From Natronospirales bacterium (GTDB taxonomy: Bacteria; Pseudomonadota; Gammaproteobacteria; Natronospirales; REEB76): a stretch of 64,000 nt of DNA. This document shows positions 1 through 7,889 of the stretch, one piece after another; position 1 is the stretch's first letter, and each line of letters begins with the position of its first letter. The stretch is taken from contig JAKAXB010000001.1 of NCBI GenBank assembly GCA_021816765.1, positions 35,692 to 99,691 of the forward strand, given 5' to 3'. The notes under the pieces are model-generated. The model saw nothing but the letters and a program-made list of their open reading frames with translations. It ran no database searches and was not told the origin of the DNA. The position numbers and the translations under genes were made by a program.

Positions 1-17
1 CATTCAGGGAGAAACCG

Positions 18-887
18 GTGAATTTCAGCGTGCTGGTGCTGCTATTCGTGACCTTGGTGTGGGGCACCACGTTTCCCATTATCCGCGCCGCGTCCGCGCA
101 TCTGGATGGCGTGGAAATCACGGCGCTGCGCTTTCTCGTGGCCGGGATCTGCATGCTGCCTTTCGCGTTCAAAGCTTCCCGCGCTGCCTGGCGGGCCGGC
201 CTGTTACTGGGCTTTGTGGCGCTGGTTTCCTACGTGACCCAGGCCGTCGGACTGGAATACATCTCATCCAACCGCAGCGCGTTCATCACCAGCCTCAACG
301 TGCTGATGGTGCCTTTTCTGGGGCTATTGTTGGGCGGGCGCCTCAGCCTGCAAATCGTGAGTGCGGCGGTGCTGGCCTGCACTGGCATCGGGCTCATGTC
401 CTGGGAAGGGGGCAGCAACCTGATCGGGGATAGCGCCACGCTGGTCTGTGCACTTTCGTATGCCATCTATATCATCCTGTTATCGCGCCTTATCAAGAAT
501 CACGAATCTCGCACCCTCGCCGCAACCCAGATTGTCGCGATGGCGGTGATGAGCGGCCTCTGGTTGCTGGTCACGCATCTGCACGGCGACGCGCTCATGA
601 CTTTGGCCGTGCGGGCAGAACCCGTGTGGCTGTCGCTGCTCTATCTGGGCGTGGTGGCAAGTGCCGGCATGCTGTTCCTGCAGGCGGTAGGGCAGCGTCA
701 CGTCCCGGCGGAGAAAGCCGCGGTGATCTACGCGATGGAGCCAGTATTCGCGGCGCTGTTCGGCTGGCTGTGGCTGCACGAAACCCTGGGGGTGCGCGGT
801 TTCGTGGGCGGCGCGATGGTCGTGCTGGCGGTGATATTCGGCGAATGGCGTTTCACGCCCAGAGCGAAGGCCGGCGACACGATTTAA
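18..887 (+). CDS. EamA/DMT family transporter
   Basis: This 289-residue inner-membrane protein is very hydrophobic throughout, with about ten membrane segments arranged as two EamA repeats. The first begins with the typical WGTTFPIIR stretch near residue 15. The drug/metabolite transporter superfamily exports metabolites or drugs, but the substrate cannot be predicted from sequence. The start is GTG, preceded by a GGGAGA ribosome binding site at 7-12. The C-terminus ends in a short basic tail, as is usual. The upstream gene context lies outside the window. The downstream neighbour is on the opposite strand, so it is not in an operon with the next genes. Confidence 0.9.
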   Translation: MNFSVLVLLFVTLVWGTTFPIIRAASAHLDGVEITALRFLVAGICMLPFAFKASRAAWRAGLLLGFVALVSYVTQAVGLEYISSNRSAFITSLNVLMVPFLGLLLGGRLSLQIVSAAVLACTGIGLMSWEGGSNLIGDSATLVCALSYAIYIILLSRLIKNHESRTLAATQIVAMAVMSGLWLLVTHLHGDALMTLAVRAEPVWLSLLYLGVVASAGMLFLQAVGQRHVPAEKAAVIYAMEPVFAALFGWLWLHETLGVRGFVGGAMVVLAVIFGEWRFTPRAKAGDTI

Positions 888-1005
888 GATAGCCTTGCTG
901 CTTTTTGACCGTAAAACGGTTGGGGTTTATTGGTTCGTCCCTCGAATCGAAACATGGAGCGGTTCGTACGGTTTTCGGGCGCATACCGTCTGCCGCGCAT
1001 CGAGC

Positions 1006-2346
1006 TTAAAACAGCAGATATTCGAGGGATATCGAAAAACGATTGCTCTGGTAGGAATATATCCCGACATTCGACGAGTTTTTCAGATAGCGGTATTCGG
1101 CTTTCAGGCTCCACCATTTCGCGAGTTTGTACTCGGCTCCGATCCTGCCGATATAGAACACATCACTTCGCCCAATAGTGGTAGTGGTATTGCCGCTGAC
1201 CAGAATGTCGGGTTTGCCGTATAGGCTCTTCTCATAGGTTACGCCGAATTCCCAACTCAGCATGTCCGTGGAGCGCAGTTTGAGTTGTGCATACAGGCGG
1301 TTTCGGGTGGGGGAGGCACTGAGAAACTCCGTTCCCAGCGTGAGATCGTTGCGCCGGTTGATTTCGTGTTGATAGCCGAAGGTTGCTTCATAACCGGGAG
1401 CCGTGATCTCGTCTTCTATGAACACCTGTTGTTGCCATCCGGTAAGATAATCGAAGCTCCGGTCTCCTGATACCTGCTGGTATTCATAACCAGCCGCCAG
1501 CCGGTTGCCATCGGCGAGCGTTTTCTTCGCTTCCAATTGAAAGGAGTGCAGCGTTTCGAAACCGGCTCCGCCGAGAGTGACATTGCTGCCTGACACGCCC
1601 ATCCGCGCCGACCAGGGGGCCGATGCGTATCGGTATTGCGGTCCAAGAGTCAGCATGGTTTCGTTGTATTGACTCAGGCGCTGATAATCTGTGCCGTAGT
1701 AGCTGCCGGATAGCTGGATTCCGTTCGCATACGATCCGGTCAACTGGCCTACACCACCGGCCAATACGGTCGTCAGCGTCGATCCCTGACGCGACGGGAG
1801 CACCACCCCGGACTGGGGCATGAGCGCGACGTTGTCGTCATAGCCGCTGGACAGGTTTGCATACCCGAACCAGCGCACAGGGCGGGAGATGCTCGTCATG
1901 AGACGGGTAATTTCGGCGGCGGCGAGCCGTTTTATGTCCGGCTGGGATGCATCGGCATAGGCGGTCCGGTATTCCCGCAGTGCGGTGGTGCGCTCGCCCC
2001 GGGCGACGGCAATCAGTCCCAGGTTGTAATGACAGAGCGCGGCAAGCCCCCTCGCATGCAGCAGGTTTTCAAACTCGCGCTGCGAAGAAGCATAGAGACC
2101 CAGACGGTAATAGGTGGCGCCCAGGCTGTAGTCGAGTTGTACGCCCTTGTATCCCGCAGCCCGGGCTCGAAGGAACGCGTCGAGCGCGTGGGTGTAATCG
2201 CCCGCCTGGAATGCGGCAACACCATCGGCATAGGCCGTCTCGCCAGTCCCGGCGGCAGATTTCATTGCGGCGTAACTCCGGGTACAAAGAAGCAATGCGA
2301 GCAAGGTCAGCAAGATCGGGAGTAACCGCTGCACAGGAAGCTCCAT
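1006..2346 (-). CDS. TPR protein with C-terminal outer-membrane beta-barrel
   Basis: The protein is about 446 residues. It has an N-terminal signal peptide (hydrophobic LLPILLTLLALLLC, cleavage probably after SYA), then TPR-like helical repeats at about residues 35-150 (AYADGVAAFQAGDYTHALDA, YNLGLIAVARGERTTAL). From about residue 160 it is rich in alternating aromatic/polar strands and ends in EYLLF with a terminal Phe, typical of outer-membrane barrels. This resembles surface lipoprotein assembly modifier-like or PEP-CTERM-associated TPR/OMP proteins; the function is unknown. The ATG at 2346 is preferred over the TTG one codon upstream. It is monocistronic on this strand, and the anti-sigma operon ends upstream of it at a hairpin. 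Confidence 0.75.
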   Translation of the reverse strand: MELPVQRLLPILLTLLALLLCTRSYAAMKSAAGTGETAYADGVAAFQAGDYTHALDAFLRARAAGYKGVQLDYSLGATYYRLGLYASSQREFENLLHARGLAALCHYNLGLIAVARGERTTALREYRTAYADASQPDIKRLAAAEITRLMTSISRPVRWFGYANLSSGYDDNVALMPQSGVVLPSRQGSTLTTVLAGGVGQLTGSYANGIQLSGSYYGTDYQRLSQYNETMLTLGPQYRYASAPWSARMGVSGSNVTLGGAGFETLHSFQLEAKKTLADGNRLAAGYEYQQVSGDRSFDYLTGWQQQVFIEDEITAPGYEATFGYQHEINRRNDLTLGTEFLSASPTRNRLYAQLKLRSTDMLSWEFGVTYEKSLYGKPDILVSGNTTTTIGRSDVFYIGRIGAEYKLAKWWSLKAEYRYLKNSSNVGIYSYQSNRFSISLEYLLF

Positions 2347-2523
2347 CAATCCCCAAGGCCGGGCCGCTATTGTGGGCCATGGTGCACAATGAGCACAAAT
2401 TCCATCCGCAGTAGGCCCGGGCGAAACCGGTTGCGAACTTCAGGGCAGTTGAATCTATCCGGGTGTTTCACCGACGCGCACTCGCTACCCATTTTGCAGG
2501 GCGCCGGCGATTGGGAAATGAAG

Positions 2524-2550
2524 AAAACCGCGAAGTGAATTCGCGGTTTT
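2524..2550. terminator. Hairpin terminator, 11-bp perfect stem
   Basis: AAAACCGCGAA (2524-2534) and TTCGCGGTTTT (2540-2550) pair perfectly around the loop GTGAA. The T-rich arm on the minus strand would end the transcript of the sigma/anti-sigma operon, which runs leftward from 4395. Confidence 0.75.
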
Positions 2551-2608
2551 CGGTTTCGTAATTTCCCGGGATTGATTTTTCAGGGCGTCATGCTGCCCGG
2601 TTGCGGCA

Positions 2609-3118
2609 TCAACCCCGCGGCGGCCCTGGTGGTGGAGGCGGCGGCGGTGGCGGGGGGGTGGGTTGCTGATGGCTGAGCGTTTGCGCTTGCTGTTGCGCCT
2701 GCCGGGCCTGCTGTGCCTGGTTTGCCGCGGCATCTTCCGCTTGCTGTTGCGCCTGCGCTGCCGACTCCTCGATCTGCCGGCTGGCATCGGCTTCGTGCTG
2801 TGTCGCCTGCTGTGCCTCCTGGGTCTCCTCAATCTGTTGCGCCGATTGCGCCGTCTGTTGGCCGAACTGACTGGCATTACCGGTTTTGCTGCCGGGAGGA
2901 GGCGTGGGGCCCGGCTTACGCGCGCCCGCATTGGCAGGTACGGTGATGTTCTGCACCACTGTCTTGAGCACATCCTGTCCGCCGGGGATGACCGTCATGG
3001 TCACATCCGGCTGCGTCGCCTTCGGCGTTGTTGACCCGTTACCTGCCCAAGCGGGCCTGCAGGCCAGGGTCAGCGTGCCCAGCAGACACCCATGCGCGAT
3101 ATACAGTCTCATGTTCAT
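2609..3118 (-). CDS. Secreted Gln/Ala-rich protein with poly-proline tail
   Basis: The predicted protein is 169 residues. It has an N-terminal signal peptide (cleavage likely after RPAWA, residue 25), a short conserved-looking region (residues 30-65), a Gln/Ala/Glu-rich segment likely to form a coiled coil (residues 85-150: QQIEE, QAQQARQAQQQA), and a C-terminal run of ten prolines followed by GPPRG. The start at 3118 is chosen because it opens with the signal peptide; the frame is open much further upstream but there overlaps the anti-sigma gene. It lies 16 bp downstream of the anti-sigma gene and is probably the third gene of that operon. I do not recognise a family. A periplasmic or envelope-spanning role is inferred. 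Confidence 0.65.
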   Translation of the reverse strand: MNMRLYIAHGCLLGTLTLACRPAWAGNGSTTPKATQPDVTMTVIPGGQDVLKTVVQNITVPANAGARKPGPTPPPGSKTGNASQFGQQTAQSAQQIEETQEAQQATQHEADASRQIEESAAQAQQQAEDAAANQAQQARQAQQQAQTLSHQQPTPPPPPPPPPPGPPRG

Positions 3119-3134
3119 GACGCGTGTACTCCTC

Positions 3135-3815
3135 TCAACCAAGCCCCGTCCACGCCAACAAGCGGTGAACGAGACCCCGTAATGATGCATCCTCAATCGC
3201 CATGACTTGCACTTTGAAAATGTTGTCCCGGCCGGCGTAATGAAGCACCGTTTCAAGTGTACCCGCAGTTCCCGGTTCGGCAACGAGTTGAAGATTGAGG
3301 ACATTACGTCCCTGTGCCAACTCGCCGCTCCAAGCCACTTGCCGCTCACCCGGATGCCCCTGCAATTGCATGCCCTGGGGGACGTTGACAATGAAATCGA
3401 CGTGATGGAGCGGATGCGCGGCATCCAGTGCGATGCGTACCACTGTCGCGGTGTCGGCCGGCACCAAAATGGCGCCGGCTTGCAGCTGGTATCCGGCCGT
3501 GGGCGCGGCGGCCCATTGCAGGGCAATGCCGATACCGATTCCGAGAAGGAGCAAAGCGGCGAGCGCCAGCGCCCAGCCCTTGGCGGCGCCGTGATGGCGG
3601 GGCTCGCCGGGACGCCGGGTGAAGGCCAGAACACGCTCTGCAAATGCGTACGGCACGGGTGGTTCGGGGAGCATCTGCAATATCTTCAGCGTTTCGCGGC
3701 CCAGCATCCACGTTTTGCGGCACGCGGCGCAATGGGACAGGTGCTCCAGAACCTCCGGTGGCGGCGTGCCCAACGGTGCGGTATCCAGATAGTTGTGCAG
3801 CCGGTTACAGTTCAT
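3135..3815 (-). CDS. Anti-sigma factor, zinc-finger (ZAS) type
   Basis: The protein is 226 residues. The N-terminus carries the HX3CX2C motif of zinc anti-sigma domains (HLSHCAAC, about residues 28-35). One transmembrane helix follows at about residues 88-108 (ALALAALLLLGIGIGIALQW), then a periplasmic domain. It should hold the adjacent ECF sigma factor at the membrane and release it on an envelope signal. The start at 3815 is preferred over 3830 because GAGG sits about 9 bases upstream; with it, the gene overlaps the sigma stop by 11 bp, so the two are translationally coupled. The overlap and domain order are classic for ECF/anti-sigma pairs. Confidence 0.88.
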   Translation of the reverse strand: MNCNRLHNYLDTAPLGTPPPEVLEHLSHCAACRKTWMLGRETLKILQMLPEPPVPYAFAERVLAFTRRPGEPRHHGAAKGWALALAALLLLGIGIGIALQWAAAPTAGYQLQAGAILVPADTATVVRIALDAAHPLHHVDFIVNVPQGMQLQGHPGERQVAWSGELAQGRNVLNLQLVAEPGTAGTLETVLHYAGRDNIFKVQVMAIEDASLRGLVHRLLAWTGLG

Positions 3816-4395
3816 ATTGTGAAGCCTCATCTGTTATCACGTCCGAACGCATCAAAGGGTTCCGGTCGCCGAGTGCGGCACGCAGTTTCCGACGCGCGCG
3901 GAATAGCCGGGACTTGAGCGTGCCCAGGGGGAGATGCAGGACGTCGGTCAGCTCGGGAAGGCTGCGGCCTTCCACGTCGTGCAGTACCAGAAGCGCCCGG
4001 TGGTCCCTGCTCAGGCTGTAGAGTGCGGCCAGCACCTCCCGGCGGAGATCAGCGGCGTGTACCTCTTGCTCCACTGCAGAAGCCCCTGCCTCGTTTTCGA
4101 AAAGGGCTTCCCAGGGCTCGGGATGCAGGTGGCCGAAGGGCGTGCGTCGCCGGTGGCGCCACTGGTCAACGAACAGGTTATGCAGCGCCCCGACGAGCCA
4201 CGGCCGCAGCCCAACCACCTGGGCCAGGTCCTGCGGGCCGCGGTACAGACGCACCATGAGTTCCTGCACCAGGTCTTCTGCGTCCTGGTTGTGCCCGGTC
4301 AAGCGGTAGGCCATGCGGTAGAGCCCGTCGAGATGGGGGCGCACCAAGGTCTCAAACTCCACGCGGTGGTTGTCGTTGCCTGTCACCGGAAGCAT
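3805..4395 (-). CDS. ECF-family RNA polymerase sigma factor
   Basis: This 196-residue sigma factor has region 2 at about residues 12-80 (FETLVRPHLDGLYRMAYRLT, QDAEDLVQELMVRLY) and region 4 at about residues 115-175 (LPLGTLKSRLFRARRKLRA, the -35 binding helix-turn-helix). There is no region 1 or 3, and the length is normal for ECF factors. It is first in an operon with the anti-sigma factor and the secreted Q-rich protein. An ECF-type promoter (4428-4454) lies about 30 bp upstream of its ATG. A second copy of the same motif faces the lipoprotein gene, implying autoregulation and a direct target next door. Its inducing signal cannot be read from the sequence. Confidence 0.92.
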   Translation of the reverse strand: MLPVTGNDNHRVEFETLVRPHLDGLYRMAYRLTGHNQDAEDLVQELMVRLYRGPQDLAQVVGLRPWLVGALHNLFVDQWRHRRRTPFGHLHPEPWEALFENEAGASAVEQEVHAADLRREVLAALYSLSRDHRALLVLHDVEGRSLPELTDVLHLPLGTLKSRLFRARRKLRAALGDRNPLMRSDVITDEASQYEL

Positions 4396-4427
4396 GTCTT
4401 AAGCAGGTTGGTCACCTCTTCAAAGGG

Positions 4428-4454
4428 TAACGCCGTACGCCGGCGAAAAGTTCC
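4428..4454 (-). promoter_or_regulatory. ECF-type promoter for the sigma operon
   Basis: On the minus strand GGAACT (4454-4449) is followed by exactly 16 bases and CGTTA (4432-4428). This fits the GGAAC / CGT signature of ECF sigma promoters and places the start of transcription just upstream of the sigma gene ATG at 4395. Confidence 0.65.
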
Positions 4455-4525
4455 CAAGAAGGTATACAGACATGAAAAATCCGCTCCTCCCGCCGATGGG
4501 CGGCATAAAAAAATAGCTGAATGGG

Positions 4526-4552
4526 GGAACCCTGGACCTGTCGCAGACGTGA
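4526..4552 (+). promoter_or_regulatory. ECF-type promoter for the DUF4382 lipoprotein
   Basis: GGAACC (4526-4531), 16 bases, then CGTGA (4548-4552). Spacing and sequence match the divergent site at 4428-4454, so both are probably read by the ECF factor encoded at 3805-4395. Confidence 0.65.
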
Positions 4553-4593
4553 TTACCTTTAGTGTAGCGAACACATTCCTGAGGAGTACTCCC

Positions 4594-5487
4594 ATGTCAA
4601 TAAAAACCCGGCAACTTACCTTTTTGCTTGCCGGCGCCCTGTTTATGGCGCTGACGGGCTGCAACGGCAGCGGTTCCAGTTTCACTACCATGAATCTCGC
4701 GGTTACGGATACACCGGTGGACGGCGCGCAAAGCGTGGTGGTGGCGTTCACGGGCGTGGATCTGATGGGGCCGAACGGCCAGCAGAGTTTCCCCTTCAGC
4801 ACAGAGAAAAAGATTGATCTGCTCCAACAGCAGGGCACCAACAGCGCCTCGTTGCTTGCAGGTGTCACCATCCCGGCAGGCACTTATCAGTGGATCCGCC
4901 TGGATATAGATACCACCAATTCCTACATCATCACATCCACCGGCGCGCAATATCCGCTTACCATCCCGAGCGGCAGTCAGACGGGTCTCAAGCTGGTAAG
5001 CGGCTTCACCGTTGCGCAGGGAAGCTTGGCGGACTTCGTGATTGATTTCAATCTGCGTCAGTCTATTACTCTGGCCAATACCAATGGCACGCCCACCTAT
5101 ATCCTCAATCCCGCACTGCGTCTTATCAACATGCAGCAGGTGGGCACTGTCAGCGGTACCGTATCCAGCGCCCTCAGTATCGGCGGTACGCTGATCACTG
5201 CCACCAGCTGCAGCCCGGCGGTTTATGTATACCCGGGGACGGTAACCGTCCTGGATGGGTTCAACGTAATCGTAAGCGGCGGCATCACCCCGCTCACATC
5301 GGCCACGGTCAGTCTCAACAATACGACCGGCAGCTACGATTACACGGTGGGATTCCTGGCACCAGGTACCTACACCCTTGCCGCGACCTGTGCCGCCGAT
5401 GACACAGCTGGCGCCACCAGCTTGGCATTTTCGGCCACCCAGCTTGCCACGGTGACGGCCAATACCACCACGACGGTTAATTTCTGA
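4594..5487 (+). CDS. DUF4382-containing lipoprotein
   Basis: The protein is 297 residues. It has a lipoprotein signal (LTGC, lipidated Cys about residue 21) followed by a DUF4382 domain (about residues 30-180: NLAVTDTPVDGAQSVVVAFTGV, IPAGTYQWIRLDI). A C-terminal beta-sandwich-like region (residues 185-297, GTVSGTVSSAL, GSYDYTVGFLAPGTYTLAA) resembles carboxypeptidase-regulatory/CNA-B-like folds. GAGGAG at 4581-4586 supports the ATG at 4594; the frame is open much further upstream but only as antisense of the sigma gene. It is a surface or periplasmic lipoprotein of unknown function, driven by an ECF-type promoter and closed by a strong terminator. It is the likely output of the neighbouring ECF regulon. 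Confidence 0.85.
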   Translation: MSIKTRQLTFLLAGALFMALTGCNGSGSSFTTMNLAVTDTPVDGAQSVVVAFTGVDLMGPNGQQSFPFSTEKKIDLLQQQGTNSASLLAGVTIPAGTYQWIRLDIDTTNSYIITSTGAQYPLTIPSGSQTGLKLVSGFTVAQGSLADFVIDFNLRQSITLANTNGTPTYILNPALRLINMQQVGTVSGTVSSALSIGGTLITATSCSPAVYVYPGTVTVLDGFNVIVSGGITPLTSATVSLNNTTGSYDYTVGFLAPGTYTLAATCAADDTAGATSLAFSATQLATVTANTTTTVNF

Positions 5488-5510
5488 CGGGATGCGATCA
5501 CCTGTACCCA

Positions 5511-5539
5511 AGCCCCGCCGCTGGTGGCGGGGCTTTTTC
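5511..5539 (+). terminator. Rho-independent terminator after the DUF4382 gene
   Basis: AGCCCCGCC (5511-5519) pairs with GGCGGGGCT (5526-5534), followed by TTTTTCTTT. Confidence 0.9.
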
Positions 5540-5679
5540 TTTGGTGCGGATGCGTGGTTCACATCGAAACGCAGCCGCTGGTTCCCTGCCGGTCTTGATA
5601 TGATGCAACCCGTGATTTCGGAGACTTTCAAGCAAGCCGAGAATGCCCGTTCCGAGCCGAAACAACCGGAGCCTGTTGC

Positions 5680-6105
5680 ATGAATTCCAAGTTGATATTT
5701 GTCCCGATGATGGCACTGGTTTTCTGGACATTTATCATCATGCTGTTCATGGCGTACAAGCGCTTCAGCGCGGGATTCGCCGGGCGGCTGAAGCCGGGCG
5801 CCTTCAAAGTGGGTGAATCACTGGAGGTGCCGCGGGATGTGCGTCTGGCAAACCGAAATTTTATCAACCTGTTCGAGATGCCGGTGCTGTTTTATGCGCT
5901 GTGCCTTGCGCTGTACGCAACACACAATGTGACGGAAACGTTGCTGGTGCTGTCCTGGATCTATGTATTATTGCGGGTGGCGCATTCTGTGATTCATGTC
6001 TCTTATAACAAGATTCTTCACCGCTTTTCGATTTACGCCACAAGCAGCTTCGTTCTGCTGGCCATGTGGATTATTTTTGCCGTGGCACTGTATCGCCGAA
6101 CATGA
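5680..6105 (+). CDS. MAPEG family membrane protein
   Basis: The protein is 141 residues with four membrane segments (about residues 5-25, 68-85, 90-108, 118-138). It carries the MAPEG-like stretch NRNFINLFEMPVLFYALCLALY. MAPEG members include glutathione transferases and peroxidases, but many bacterial short forms, including this one, have no proven activity. Its stop overlaps the start of the next gene (ATGA at 6102-6105), so it is coupled to the methyltransferase. Confidence 0.8.
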   Translation: MNSKLIFVPMMALVFWTFIIMLFMAYKRFSAGFAGRLKPGAFKVGESLEVPRDVRLANRNFINLFEMPVLFYALCLALYATHNVTETLLVLSWIYVLLRVAHSVIHVSYNKILHRFSIYATSSFVLLAMWIIFAVALYRRT

Positions 6106-6860
6106 CAGGATCGGGCTTCAAAGATCATTTTTCCGGGCATGCGGCCGCCTACGCCGACGCACGACCACGCTACCCAAATGAGTTATTCACCTGGCTGGCG
6201 ACGCTGACCCCGGATCACGATAGGGTTTGGGATTGCGGAACGGGCAACGGTCAGGCGGCGCTGGGACTTGCGGCACATTACCGGCAGGTGATTGCCACTG
6301 ACCCGAGCAAAGGGCAGATCGAACATGCTTTTTCACACGAGCGTATCAGTTATCGCGTCGCGCCAGCGGAATCGCCGGGTCTGGAGCCGCGTTCCGTGGA
6401 TCTCGTCACGGTGGCTCAGGCGGTCCACTGGTTCGACCGGCCGGCCTTTTACAGGCGGGTGAGAGAAACGCTCAAGCCGGAGGGGGTCATCGCCGTGTGG
6501 TGTTACGGCCTGTGCAGCATTGAACCGATGATTGATGCGGCAGTCCAAGCTTTCTACACCGGTGAAACGAGTTCTTGCTGGCCGCCGGAACGGGCGCTGA
6601 TTGACGCGGCTTACCGCAGCATTGAATTTCCGTTCACCGGAATCGAGCCGCCTGCTTTCTCCATGACGCAGCATTGGATATTGGCGCAGTTCCTGGCCTA
6701 TCTGCGCACCTGGTCGGCGGTGCAGAAGTTCATCGGCAGGAACGGCCGTGATCCCGTCGTCGGATTGGGCGAGTCACTGCGGACAGTCTGGGGCGATCCG
6801 CAGCAGGCGCGACAAGTGCGTTGGCTGTTGCACATGCGTGTAGGCCGGATCGCCCGCTGA
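6102..6860 (+). CDS. Class I SAM-dependent methyltransferase
   Basis: The protein is 252 residues. Motif I (VWDCGTGNGQAALGLA) lies at about residues 38-53, the acidic ATDPSKGQIE at about 61-70, and the motif IV-like LVTVAQAVHWFDRPAFYRRV at about 94-113. This pattern belongs to the trans-aconitate methyltransferase/YafE-like group. The substrate is unknown. The start at 6102 gives an ATGA overlap with the MAPEG gene; the frame stays open 36 bases further upstream but inside that gene. Confidence 0.85.
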   Translation: MTGSGFKDHFSGHAAAYADARPRYPNELFTWLATLTPDHDRVWDCGTGNGQAALGLAAHYRQVIATDPSKGQIEHAFSHERISYRVAPAESPGLEPRSVDLVTVAQAVHWFDRPAFYRRVRETLKPEGVIAVWCYGLCSIEPMIDAAVQAFYTGETSSCWPPERALIDAAYRSIEFPFTGIEPPAFSMTQHWILAQFLAYLRTWSAVQKFIGRNGRDPVVGLGESLRTVWGDPQQARQVRWLLHMRVGRIAR

Positions 6861-6937
6861 CCGCGGTCGGATGGTTGATTCAAGTCATGGCGCCGCGCCA
6901 CAACGCGGGCGCTCGGTGATTTCCTGCGGAGGACGCT

Positions 6938-7288
6938 GTGAACATGGACAAAAATGACCGGATTCCGCCGCACCAGCTGGAGGCCGAGAAGCAGACGATT
7001 GCCGTGCACATCTTCACGGTCTCGGCCGGACTGGTAGGTGCATGCCTGACCGTTATCGGACTGTTCCGGGTGATCTTCAAGCTCAAGGCCATAGACAGCG
7101 TTGCCACACGCTTGCTGGCCATGGATGCCATGGGGTTCATGCTTGCCTGTCTGACTGCCTATCTGGCGTTGCGCACGGCATCCCGATCGCGCCGCAAGCG
7201 CCTGGGGTTGGCTGCTGATCTGATCTTCATCGCCGCGCTGGTGGCCATGGTGCTGATCGGCGCGCTCGTGGCGTATGAATTGATATGA
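6938..7288 (+). CDS. Small inner-membrane protein, unknown function
   Basis: The protein is 116 residues with three hydrophobic segments (about residues 22-42, 65-84, 93-113) and a charged N-terminus. The GTG start at 6938 has GGAGGA (6928-6933) at good spacing; an ATG two codons later is possible. I do not recognise the family. It stands alone, between a methyltransferase and a convergent psiF-like gene. Confidence 0.6.
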   Translation: MNMDKNDRIPPHQLEAEKQTIAVHIFTVSAGLVGACLTVIGLFRVIFKLKAIDSVATRLLAMDAMGFMLACLTAYLALRTASRSRRKRLGLAADLIFIAALVAMVLIGALVAYELI

Positions 7289-7326
7289 ATACTTGCCTGC
7301 ATCGCAATTGGCGCGTATCTGCCCAT

Positions 7327-7355
7327 AAAAAAGCGCGGCTCATCTGAGCCGCGCT
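7327..7355 (-). terminator. Terminator for the PsiF-like gene
   Basis: AGCGCGGCTCA (7332-7342) and TGAGCCGCGCT (7345-7355) pair perfectly. An A-tract at 7327-7333 gives a U-tract on the minus-strand transcript, so it ends the gene at 7378-7758. Confidence 0.85.
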
Positions 7356-7377
7356 GCTTGCAGCCGCAAGGAACAGT

Positions 7378-7758
7378 TTACTTTTGCATGCCACCCTCCA
7401 GGCATGCGCGCATGAAGGTCTTGCGTTGCTTGCCGGTGAGCTTCTTGCTCCCGGCTTCGGCGTTACAAGCCTTCATCTTCCCGCGCCGGCTTTCAGTCTT
7501 GTTCACGGTGTGTGCCGCCTTGTTCTTGGAGTTTCCCATGTTACCCGTGGGTTTGGTGGTTTTACCCCTGCCCTTCAGGCATTCACTCATGAATTTTTTG
7601 TGCTCCTCGCGCTTCATGCCTTTGGATTGATGGGCGCAGGCCGCGAACTTTTCCTGTTGCGGGGACATGTGCCTGCCTTCCCGGGCGGAAGCACCCGACG
7701 CGGACGCAAAAGCGGCCGCGGCGATGACTATAAATAACGGAACGATTAGTCTCTTCAT
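7378..7758 (-). CDS. PsiF repeat-containing secreted protein
   Basis: The protein is 126 residues. It has a signal peptide (about residues 1-25, ending ASA) followed by two PsiF repeats: QQEKFAACAHQSKGMKREEHKKFMSECLKG (residues about 35-64, described here by its Cys pair) and MKACNAEAGSKKL with KTFMRACLEGG near the C-terminus. Each repeat has two Cys spaced as in PsiF, a phosphate-starvation-inducible periplasmic protein of unknown function in E. coli. A PsiE-like gene lies 4 kb away. The gene ends at a strong terminator and is monocistronic. Confidence 0.85.
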   Translation of the reverse strand: MKRLIVPLFIVIAAAAFASASGASAREGRHMSPQQEKFAACAHQSKGMKREEHKKFMSECLKGRGKTTKPTGNMGNSKNKAAHTVNKTESRRGKMKACNAEAGSKKLTGKQRKTFMRACLEGGMQK

Positions 7759-7889
7759 GTGAAATCTCCCTGTAGTTGAATTTACGTTGCATCCCTGTTA
7801 GAGCAGAGACAAGGACATTCTATACGAGGATGAAAATACAGCAACCCGGGGGGGGATTAAGTCAAAAGCCCCGACTGTCCAAGCTTTTG

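Noticed and set aside
3934..4593. N-terminal extension of the DUF4382 frame
   Set aside because: It runs antisense through the sigma gene; a lipoprotein signal and ribosome binding site mark the start at 4594.
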